Assembly: GCA_947568835.1 (NCBI GenBank)
Contig: OX387604.1
Coordinates: forward strand, 25,511,076-25,575,075
Direction: 5' to 3'
Length of the DNA stretch: 64,000 nucleotides
From: Protonemura montana
Lineage: Eukaryota > Arthropoda > Insecta > Plecoptera > Nemouridae
The notes under the pieces are model-generated. The model saw nothing but the letters and a program-made list of their open reading frames with translations, did no database searches and was not told the DNA's origin. Shown here piece after piece: positions 10,701 through 22,700 of the stretch (positions are counted from its first letter, which is position 1; the number at the start of each line of letters is the position of its first letter). Both the position numbers and the translations under genes were made by a program.

Positions 10701-13700
10701 AGATAAAAGTAAAAGTACAAACAAATTTCGAAGTTGTCTGTAGATTTTCAAAGTTGACTTCCGTTCCTTTTCTCTTCTATTCATATTCACCCCTTCCACC
10801 CAAAAAATGACTACTGGAGTTAATATTTATACACTTCATAGGCAAATATTCTGAAAATCTCCAGCAAAATTCAGCTTAACTCTATTTTAGTCCCACCCTA
10901 AAACTCCTGGACAATTTTATTTCAGTCATGACAGTTTTTGTGCACATTTTGAAATCTATCAACCACTAATCAATTTATTATGTACATTACAAACAACCCA
11001 GTTAAAAAGAAGACACAGGACAAAGATAATAGTACGCGACAACTTTTTACCATCACCTATCTGGCCAACAAACGTAGCAACAGGCCAGGGTCTTCCAAGT
11101 CTTCCTCTTTCCACAATGAAGCCAATCTTCACAATGGAAAATAAACTGAAAAAGCCAGAAATGGTGTCTACTGCTATGCAAACGCTTAGCCAAAATGACG
11201 TGGAGAACATGTTCGAGCAGAATTCCGAATCCAGGCCAGTTTTACTAGAAAAAAACTCAGAGAAAAGTACCAGCCAATTAAAACTAAGCAATTTAGAGAA
11301 CGATAATCTAGAAGAAAGTGAAGTGCTAACAAAAGTGAAAACAGTGGAGTCTGGAATTCAAACAATGCAAGTGGAAGTTCGTGAGTGTATTTCTGTTTGT
11401 GTACAGACGGATTATGACGATATCAAATTGCCATCCGTTCTGAATTTGCAAACAGAAAATGTTGGTAATTTATTGCAAAATCTAGGGGATCATGTAAGTG
11501 ATATTGATGAACAAACTCAAACCGTTGAAGCGATTATTTTAGATGTACAATCCACTCATTCAGAGGTGTTTGGTAAGATCAACGATTTGCGAGCATCTCT
11601 AGTTGTTATGGGAGTATCGGCAGATCACGATGAATCACAATGGATTGAAGAAAAAGAAACTCTCGGATCAAGCGAAGTGAATATTCAAGATGTCATTTCA
11701 GGAGAAGACATTATACTCTTAAAAGAAAATGTGACAATGTCCACTCAAACAGAAGAATCTGCAAATAGTTCAACTCAATCAACTCAAACCTGCCTGGATA
11801 TCAAAGAAGATGTTTTGATTCCACCTTCAAGTCAAGAGAAAGAAAAGGAAATAAGTGAATTAAACAAATTATCAAACGCCGATAGCCTACTTATGTCAAA
11901 ACCTCCAGAAGAAAATGTATGTTCCGATAAAAGTACATTGGACGTTGAAACGCAGACAGAGTTTAATTGGGGCATGCCGCACTCAATTAGCTCCATGCGT
12001 CAGGTGCAGTTCTCAATGTCCACGATGTTCCCTCCAGGGGATCTTGGCAATTCACCGTTGGGTGCTCTGTTTGCACCTATAGGTAAAAATTCTGCACGAG
12101 GTGCACCTCAAGATCCTTTGTTCATCTTCCAAATCTCAATTAAACTAGCGAATTCAGTTGCCATTTATCCAGTTTTGCACCTAAAATCTGCAAGACATTG
12201 CAAGTTGTACAAAAAATTAATAAAACCCTCAAAAGCGTGTTATTCAAATGTATTTAAATACTATTTTTAGGAAAACGTTCAAATATTCGAGACATAAGAT
12301 GTGAAAATTGCACAATTTCGTTCAACTTCATTAAAGTACTGCGATACTCTACAATTTTATCGACATGGATGTCAGGACCCAAATCACTGCACGGATTCAC
12401 AGAAAGTTTGAAATACCTGGACTCGTGGTTGAAATTTGGGTACTTTTTTTAAGAAAAACTTGGCAAAATTGACAAGATTACAACCTAAAAGGGAACTGGT
12501 GTTAAGTCAGGGACTGCAGCAACTTGAACAAAGGATCGAGAGGTTTATTTGTTGGTTTCTTTGCTTGGTTTCAGGCACAAACTTTGCGGAAGAAATCATC
12601 CAGAGTCGAGGATGATAATGAATCCTTAGTTTTGCAGCTGAAGAAAATGGCGACGAAGGCTAGAAGTACGTTCGTTGTACGAGAAAAAAATAATTGTTAT
12701 AGATTTTCACATTCCCCTTTTATTCTTGCTAATAATTTCAAAATAATAACCGATCTATTTCATTCTTCTAACATTTAATTATTACGATATTTTCCTCTTA
12801 ATTTTCTATGCCGTAAGCTACCATTTTCTACGGCTGCATATATAATAATGAAGATGAGTTATGAAAAATATTAAGAAAAACAATCAAAATTATATATTTT
12901 GATTCATGACTGAAGTTGTTGATAAAAACACGGACTAATTATATATAAAATGGTAAATGCATTTTTTTTTCAAAATTTGCAATTTTCGTTAACTGATACC
13001 TAAGCATGCATACATTATTTTCAACCTTTTTTATTTCTTTTATTTTTGTCTGCTTCGTATTTTTCAGACTCTTCTTTGTTTTGATTAATTTATATTTGTG
13101 GAATTAAACAATCCTAACATTCAAGTTTTTTAGATCAGCAATTAACATTATTATGCACCTAAAAAACCTATTAATCAATTTTAACCCGTAGTTATAGATC
13201 ATGCATTGACTGACATTTTGATCTCTACCAAATCGATCATTTTATCAAAAATGAAAGTGCTTCATGCATGCCACAATTTCGCTTAAAATATTGTTGCTCT
13301 AAAAAAAAAAAAAAAAAAAAAAAAAACAGTGATGACAAAACGCACTGCACTGATGTATTACATCCATAAGCAGTGACCGTCTTACATAAATAAACATCTT
13401 ACACAATATAGAGAATGATTATAAGCGTAAGAAAGTGCTTCTTAATTATAAGTTTCAAGCAGAATAATATTTGGCCGATTCGCTAGGTCGTCGTCACAGC
13501 CCAAGTCCTGCAAGACTTACTCCTGAGCCACCTGTAGACAAAGACGAAGGAATTTCAGATGAAGAGGACCCAGCAGAGTTGCGACTGCTACTGGAACTTA
13601 ATGAACAGGTTAGCAAAACTCAGGGAACTTTTAAACCAAGAAAGTTCAGTATCGAAGTTAGTTAACTCTTCCTTAAAACATGTAGATGGTGCATGATATG

Positions 13701-16700
13701 GTTTGATTGATTGATTGATTGATTGATATTGTTTATTTCCAAATTGATTACCAGAGTAACATTGGGTTGATCAGAGATACATATGTAGGTACATACTAAA
13801 AATACTAAATACAAAGTTCGAAATACATATATGTACAGGATTTATGATATATGAAAACAATTACCCATTAGCAAATTCATTGTATGAATAAAAACAGTTC
13901 GTTATTAAAAAGTTTTTGAGCTTCACAGCAAAGCCTTGTTTCCTTATTAAAACCTCTAATTCAGCTGGTAACTTGTTAAAATAGCGGACTCCTACAGCGA
14001 TAGGGCTCATGCTATTCTTATTTAGTACAAAGAGATTAGTTTCATTACTACCTCTCAACCTGTGATCATGTCTTTCCACTTGTATTGCTACTTCTTTGTT
14101 ATTCATTGTATACATGATAATATTGTATATGTACAGACTAGGCAGAGGTAGGATGTTGAACTTTTGAAATAGCGGTCTGCATGTGTCCTTCTGCTGTAGT
14201 AATCTGGGAGATTTCATTTATATTACACGGTATTTCTTTAGCACTAAAGTTGACCCGAATGCTTGTTTCTTTTCGCAGGAGGCCTCTGTTTTGAGACGTA
14301 AAGTTGAAGACATGGAAAAAGAAGGAGATATCATGAAACGGAAAATGAAAGATCTTCAGGACAAGCTGAATGTGAAAACTGCGCGGAAAGGATTTTCTTT
14401 GCCTTCTTCGGCATCTGACTCAGGAAAATCTAGTCCATTGCAAGATCAGAAACTGAAGGTACAATCTTCCACACCTATATCACCCACTATCACCCACTAT
14501 CACCCACTATCACCCACTATCACCCACTATCACCCACTTTTACATAAAAAACAACTCCGAACAGGTTGCAAATCTTTTATTTTTGCTGGTTAACAGGTGA
14601 TGGAAGAAGAATTATCAGAAGTTCGTAAAAAACTTATAGAAAAAGACAGAGACTGCGAAAGATTAAACGCGGAACTAACTATCACCCAAAAGAGATTTTC
14701 AAAGGGTTCCATGACAAAGAGCAAGTAAGTTTTCACTTAGAACCTCTTAATATTGACTTTCTTTTAAGCATTTGCTTCGTATTTTCGGCAGATCTTTCAC
14801 TGAATTTTTTTGCGACAGCTTATTTGTTTACCTTCAAGTTTTGAGATTGAATGGGTGCTAGAATTAGTACATCTGAACGACCCCATCAAAACAGCCAACC
14901 AGTTCTCAATCTTATTATTTTTTTAATTTCTTGTTAAATTAAAAATAAACTATAAGCACATTTGGAATTAATTAATCTTATCATACCCTGATGACTCCTA
15001 ATTATTTGATCAGGTCTCTTGACTTGGGCAACGAGCAGCAGGCATTGGATTTGAAGAGGCAGTTGCAAGTAATCGAGCAAGAGGCATCCATTTTACGATC
15101 TCGAACTCAAACTCTTGAAGCTGACAATGAAAAGATCTCCTCTGAAAATAAAAGACTTCAAATGTACCGTGGACCGAAGAAGCTGTCGGCACTAAAAGAG
15201 AGTGGGGAGTCAGCCGGTGCTCCGAAGGAGTTGCAAGAAAAAGTAAAGGCAATGGAATTACAGCTAACAGAAGCGACGAACAAGGTAGAAGAATTTAAAT
15301 AATATCCAATCTTAATGGACTTTTAAACAATTTAATTTATTATAGTGTTAAGAATATCAATTAATTCAGAAATACAAAAGCTTAAAATGCGAAACATACA
15401 TCAGCTCTGAGCTCTGAAAGATTTCTTCTCTTTAATAATTGGGAGGACATGACATAGAAGTAGGTAGTTTTTGGGCAAATATAACCAGGGCGACATACTC
15501 TGCCCACTTCCCAGCAGAAATTTAAAGCATTCCTGAATTTGATTTTGTCTGAGAGATTCATCTGAACCTAAATTGATTGAGACTTTCACACCTTTACACT
15601 TATTAAGTAGTAAACACAATAATTTAACCGACACAATCCTACTGGTGAAAGCCTACTTAATCACCAACCTACTTCTCTTAACCCTCTTTTATCCACACTT
15701 ATTTTTACACCACTAGGTAAACGAGCTCAAGGGAAAATTAGAAGAACAAGAAAACGAATTAAATGATCCAAAAAAGAAAGGGCTTGGACTGAAAGAGACG
15801 GTGGAACTTACAAAGTTGAAGAAAGATGTGAAAGCAAAAACGGAGGAACTTGACAAAATGAAGTTGCAAGTAACTAAACAGGAAGGGGAGTTTGAAAAAG
15901 TCAACGAAGTCCTGAAAAGACTAAAAGATGACTCTGTTGCAAACGTTGTCAAGTTTTACAAAGCTCGAACGCCTAAGAAGCCAACCGACTTTACAACGAA
16001 ACTGCAAATGAAGAAGATGGTCGAAGATTTGGAAACTGAAATAGGTAAAGTAGAGTCTACTTCTTATTTGGCATGAGGCTACTTATTACTTGGCATGAGG
16101 CTACTTATTACTTGGCATGAGGTGGTCAAGCGAGCGTCTCTTCTATGCACTTAAATATCTCCTCGTTGGAATCATCTATCATTTACTTTACAGCTGAAGT
16201 CTTGATCGTCTTAAAAAAAACAGAGGCAGAAAAGGGAAAACTAGAAACGGATGTGAAACCAATCCAAGATGGGGCTGAAAATTTGGTTTTGAAAGCAGCA
16301 AAAGAAAAATTAGAGCAAGACTTAGAAGCGTCCAAGAAAACGCTTGAAGAATTGTCTAAAGAGCTACGAGATGAGCGAGATAAAGCCGAGAAGGAAAGAA
16401 AGAAAGCAATTAAAGATAAAAAGCTTGTTGAAGAAAGTAAGTACTGGAATTCATTAGAAAATTGTCTTTTTTTTATCATTTTCTTATGAATTGATCTTTT
16501 ATAGATGCTAAAAAGCTCGAAGAAAATTCAAGAAAAATGGATGAGGAGAAAGCAAAATGGGAGGCTAAGGTCAAGAAGATTGAGGAAGAAAAGTCTAAAG
16601 TTGAAACTGAAAAGATTAAGATTGTAGACGAGATCAATCAGCTAAAATATGATAAAGTGAAAATGGGTCTGGATATCGAGAAAATTTCTGCAGAGAAAGG

Positions 16701-19700
16701 TAAATTTAACTTTTTTTTTTCTTTAAAGTAGATCAGTAATTATTTTCAGTAGTTACTGAATCTATTTGTTATAATACTTGATTCAAACTAAATTACCTTC
16801 CAGCTGCTGCTATCACCAAACAGGATGAGGTTCCGGTTTACATACACAAAATCGAATGCTTAAAAAATGACTTGGAAGAAGAAAGACGTCAGGGTGCTTC
16901 ATTTAGAAAACAAATTGAAACTTTACAAAAATCAGAAGTTGAACGAAATAAGTTACAGAAGGACATGACTGAAAAGACTAAAAAACTGGGTGATTTGGAA
17001 AAACAATTAAAAGACACCGACATGAAAGCAAAGAAATTTGAAGCTACTACCACCTCCAATAAAACCAAGATATCAGGGTTGGAAAAGCAGGTTCGTTTCT
17101 AATTAAGGAAATTGATTGTATGCATTGTTAGTTTCGTTAAATGGCATTCCCTTACCGGTAACGATTTCGAGCATCCAGCCATCAGAGGTGGGAAATCAAA
17201 TTTGCGCCATTTTTTGGAGAAAATTGAGAACAATTTTTTGAAGTCCAATATCCATAACTCATTTGAAGAAGGTTCTGCTCACTAAAACCCAAAGACCGGC
17301 TTATAAAAGACGTTGAATACATCATTTCATCAAATTAAAAAACCAAACTTTAAACTTGCAATGTTCTTATTTTTTTCAGCTAATAGAAGAGCGAGAAAAG
17401 TGCAAGGTAAACGAGGAAATGTCTACAAACTGGCTTGCTGAACGTGATGAACTCAAGAAGAAAATCGACGAGCTTCAATCAAAAGCAAAATCACTAGACG
17501 CAGACTTGATTACAAAAAGCAATCAAATCCAAACTTTGGTAAGAACGAGATTTAAATGTAGACGTCTCAATGCGTCGTTTTTTGAAAATGGTTACAGCCT
17601 GGATCCGTGGTTTATCACACAAAACCTGTTGGTGCTGGCTTCCATTTTGTTTTGTTAAAGGATTCTTATGATGATACATATGATTTATATGATACGGAAG
17701 TGATTTTTATCATAGGCCGTGGTCTGATTCCTTACAACAAACAATCTGAATCAAATTGTTTACTTTGCAAAGATCGCTTGCTAAGTACGCAATTGTTTTT
17801 CTCAGGAGGCCAGTGTTCGGGAGGAAAGGGAGCGAGCAACCGATGCCAGCGTCAAAGCAGGTTCTTCTGAGAAAAGGGAACTCACCAAGTTGAGAGAAGA
17901 ATTAGACACAAGTAATGCACAGGTCAAGGATCTCAATGAAAAACTTGATAAGGTAATACACAAGTTTTCTTTATTTCTCTTTTATACCTTACTTCATTTG
18001 ACAACATCTTGGCAATCGTGACGAATGGTCACAAAGATGCTAGTGTGAGAATTCTAGCCTAAGGCAGAACCTTGCCTAGCCTAAGACAGCACCCGGTGCC
18101 GACTGTTTCCCGGAACCTTGCCTAGCCCAAGGTAGCACCCGGTGCTGACTGTTTCCCGGAACCTTGCCTAGCCTAAGACAGCACCGGTGCCGACTGCCTG
18201 CCGGAACCTTGCCTAGCCTAAGGTAGCACCCGGTGCTGACTGCCTGCCAGAACCTTGCCTAGCCTAAGGTAGCACCCGGTGCTGACTGCCTGCCGGAACC
18301 TTGCCTAGCCTAAGGTAGCACCCGGTGCCGACTGCCTGCCGGAACCTTGCCTAGACTAAGGTAGCACCCGGTGCCGACTGCCTGCCGGAACCTTGCCTAG
18401 CCTAAGGTAGCACCCGGTGCTGACTGTTTCCCGGAACCTTGCCTAGCCTAAGGTAGCACCCGGTGCCGACTTCCTTTCAGAGACTTGCCTAACATCAAGC
18501 AGGACCCAGTGCCAACGTCGACCAGAACCTTGTCTAGCCTAAGGTAGCACCCGGTGCCAACGGTCTGCCAGAACCTTGCCTAGCCTAAGACAGCACCCGG
18601 TGCCGACTTCTTGCTAAAATCTCTTGAAAACATACTTTTTAGGCAGTACAAGATTAGGCAGTACAAGATTAGGCAGTACAAGATTAGGCAGTACAAGATT
18701 AGGCAGTACAAGATTAGGCAGTTTGAGAATGGTTTTTGATACTTTGGGATTGAACTGTATAACACCTTACTGGAAAAACTGGAAAAACTGGAATAATTTC
18801 TTAGTGTAGGACCTGACCATAGGACATGAGTATAGGACCTATTTACACTGATCTTTTTGGGGTTTCGCATTTACCTGAGCAGGGATCTAGTTTCTCTGCA
18901 CACTTTAAGGCTGTAAGATAATATCTCAGACTATTTGTTATTTTTTATTTCTGCAGATTGAGAAAAGCTCAAAAGCAAATGAAGACAAATATAAAAAATT
19001 GGAAGTAGAGCTGAACAAAACAAACGTTGACTTAGAAAGCAAAGCATCCGAGCTGGAAATGGACTTGCAGGTAAAAAAATATTTTTATACAACTATTTTG
19101 GTGGCACAGTAATATGATTTTGGAGATTAGAAGAAATTGTGGTCCAGTTCCTCGTTGAGTCAGTTAACTCAGTTCTGTGTCGATTATACGATAACATTTA
19201 ATTTTACTAAAGGCGGAGAGAAAGAAGTCGGAAAGAATCAAAGCGACTCAAGAGAAGGAGACTAAGAACAAAGAGCAAGAGTTGGCAAGTTTGAAGACAA
19301 AGTTAAGAGCGTTAGAAACTTCTAGCGCTTCTAGCAAGAAAGCTTCCGATGTCCAGAAAGATTACGAAGCAAATATTGAGAGTGAGTTGTCGTTTTCTAA
19401 ATTATTACTCAGTTGTTGCTTTATAGATTAAAACATATGAGGCCCACAATCGATTTACACAAGGGAACCTTGTTTTTTCATTTAAAAATATTGATTTGTA
19501 GGAACTATAAAGTTTATTTTCGAAATATATGGAATAATTAATTTATTATGTAAAGTTAAAAAAACGTTTTAAGTATAAAAACGGTGAAAGCCAGTACTTG
19601 CGTTTTACTATAACGAAAAAAAAAAGTCGAAAGACATTCCATATATTTTTTTTTTTATTTATTTTTGGAATCAGTAGTATACATCATACAGAGTGTTGTG

Positions 19701-22700
19701 GTACGTAACGGACTTGCTCTGGTGGGATTGACTTGTGGTCCTAAAAAGGACCTAAAAAGTCGACGTTTCGTCGGCGATGGCGCCGACATCTTCAGGACTG
19801 AAGATCCTCTGGTTCTTCTGGTCCTTTAGGTCCTTTTTAGGACCACAAGTCAATCCCACCAGAGCAAGTCCGTTACTTACCACAACATTCACCCACGGCT
19901 CTGAACCACTTCACCAAACCATCATACAGAGTGATACATCGTCAACAAAAAAGAAATAAAAAGAAATAAAAACAAAAACACGAAAAACTCATTTCAGTTG
20001 GATTCGTTGTAATTGTACTGTTTTGCTTTTTAGAAATTGAAGCGCAGCTATCCGTAGAGCGACATGCGTACGAAGATCTTACTTCTAAATACGAGATTTT
20101 AGAAGAAGAGCATGTAGTGACCAAAGCCAAACTGGTCATGGACAAAGAAGCAATTCAAAAGTATGCTCACTTTATTTACCTACGTACCTTCCTATCTTTC
20201 AGTTGCATTGAGGGACCAGGGACAAGATGTATAGGTTATTAAGTGTGTAGAGAAGCAAACAAGGAGAATGGTGAAGTCTAGAGCTGGACAATATGCTACT
20301 AAAATTAGATAAGAAAATAAAGTATTATTTTATCTTGGAAATCTACATGCACTTGCTGGTTTTTAGTTCACTTGTGGAATCACCAGAAAAACTATAAAAC
20401 TCTGCAATTTTTAATCTTAAAATGACTAAAATGACATGATTAGCATATCTGAAAACTCTAGGGACACAGTTTTTCAAGTTTCGCCTATCATCTAACTTTG
20501 GGATATGTCCTAAAAATGATATAATTTTAATTGATTTGCAGACAATTGCAGTCAGCCAAGAGGGAACACGTAAGCACAGAAAACGATCTTAGAGCGTTAC
20601 GAGAAACTTACAACGACAAACAAGACACGTGGATAAAAGAAAAACTTGACCTCCAGGTATGGTTCATGGAGCATATTTTTGATTTTCTGAGAAAACTCAA
20701 ATCCCCACACAAATTTCATTTAGGCTCGTTTAGCGTATCTGACTAACCGGGGAACTGGACCAACTTTGTGTTTAAGGAGCGCTTGAAAGAACTCGAAGAA
20801 AGAGGATCACGAAACGACGAAAATGCGGCAACTCGACTGAAAAATATGGTGGAGGGCAAAACTTCAGAAGTAGAGAAGCTAAAGAAGGAATCGGAAGTAA
20901 TAACAGATCAAATGGATTACTTGAAAAAAGAGGTAGGAATTCTAGCTCCACACACTTAAAAGTTAGTTTTTAAATTGTGACCACCCTTGAAAATGTATGG
21001 TTTAAGTAACTAACAATTTTATTTGTTCTTGAAATGATTTTTTTTCAAATGATTTTTTTCACTTTGTTGCTATTTTTATTTCAGAATGATGAACTGAAAA
21101 GAAAGCTCGAGGATTTCGACAAAGTTGTCAAGATCCACCGAAATATGACTGCCGATACTTCTGCAATTGATAAAGAACTGCAGGAGACCAAAAATAAGTA
21201 AGTAACCTAACATCTGAATGCTTGGCCTACCTTCAAATTTCACTTGACTCCTAAAAACAATTTCTTGTCCGTCATTTACTCAATTTTCTAAATAAAAAAA
21301 TAAAAAATCATGACTGAACCCAACTCAAACTAGTCTGCCACACATTCTTTATTGCCATTTTCAAATATGAAACCGTAAGGCATTCTCTACTGAAATCAAA
21401 ACGAAATTAAATCAAGAAACTTTTCCATTTCCAGATTGTTCCAAGAAGAGAAGAGCAAAAAAGCGGAGGTGGCCCAACTGAAGCTACGCTATGACGGTCG
21501 AGTCGCATTAATCAGCGAGGAAATTCAGTCCCTTCAGGCACAAGTGAGCCGATTCAAGAGGGAGCGCGATACTTTCCGCCATATGTTGGAAGGGGCACAG
21601 AAAACGATATCGGATCTTAAGGCTTCTCCCGGGAAGAGCAAGGACAACAGAACTTCCACCTCAAGCAACGACGAGGCAAGTTGGAAACAATAAGTGTATT
21701 TATGGAGGCATATTCAGCCCAAAAGTTGTCCCTTCTGTATTCTGTCCGGTATACAGTTGACTAGTATTTGCTGACCACTCTGTCTACTTCCTTCTGTCGT
21801 ACGCCGAACTGAACGATGATATGACCCGGATTAACTTTAGGAGCCATACTGTCCCTAAAGTCGGAGTCAATCACACCATAAACGGAGCTCAATTGAAAGA
21901 TGCATCACTGGATAGGTTCAAATTAATACCTGTCAGAAGAGGCAAAGAAATTAGTGTCTAAACTTTCACAGTTGAATGAAGTGTGAGTTGTGACTAGAAT
22001 ATTTCTGAGATAAAAAGCTTTTGTTGAATTTTATAGGATTTTATAGGATTTCATAGGATTTTTCTTCAACGACGCTTCTTTCTTCTAGCAGTTAAATTTT
22101 AATTATTACGATTATATATTTTTTTAAATAAATTGTGGCCCTGATTCGAATTATTTGGATGGTTCGTTGTAGAGCTGTGTATTCTAATAGTTCTTTTATG
22201 ATTTCAGTCTGAAGAAACAAGAACAAAGCTTGCTACTCTAGATCAACAGATCAGCTGCATGGAGGATGAACTGTCTGAAGCCAGGTTAGAAGCTTCCAAG
22301 CTGAAAACTGAACTCGTCTCTGAAAGATCTTCATGGGAAGTGAAAATGTCAGAGATGCAATCAAGAGTAAACGAGGTTTGTACAGACAACAATTCCTTAG
22401 TTTATTATGTTCTGTTTTCTTTTTTATTGGAGGTTGTAGGATTAGAAAAATTCCACATTTTAGATATCATTGTTAAGTAGCCACCATAAGCAATACTTGC
22501 ATAGATTTATCGAGATATTTCTCAACACAACAAACAACATATATTACATTATTGGCAGCTTTTGTAATTCTTTATTGTTAGTATTATCACGTACGAGGAA
22601 AAATAAGAATGTGACTATATATGGAGAGGAGGTAAAAGTATGAACATACTTTCTACCTGGCTTATTTTAAAACCGAGTGATTTTGATTTTGTTACAGTTG

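Larger units (their letters stand above)
12575..15284 (+). other. MTCL gene block 3: DEEDPAEL conserved region
   Basis: Exons 12575-12665, 13487-13608, 14279-14458, 14597-14724 and 15014-15284. The first encodes AQTLRKKSSRVEDDNESL and MATKAR and ends in phase 1. The second needs the acceptor at TAG 13484-13486; the earlier CAG at 13460-13462 would bring in a TAA. It encodes RRHSPSPARLTPE and DEGISDEEDPAELRLLLELN. The third continues with EASVLRRKVEDMEKEGDIMK. The last two are coiled coil, joined across TKSK/SLDLGNEQ. A LINE 3' fragment lies in the second intron and a 10-bp tandem repeat in the third. Confidence 0.87.

Noticed and set aside
13460..13486. CAG at 13460-13462 as the acceptor of MTCL exon 13487-13608
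   Set aside because: It would read TAA at 13465; the TAG at 13484-13486 keeps phase and gives the conserved RRHSPSPARLT.
19757..19800. Active hammerhead ribozyme
   Set aside because: The CTGANGA and GAAA boxes are in order, but an extra base separates the box from stem II and no clear helix I/III with a cleavage triplet was found; kept only as a motif worth testing.
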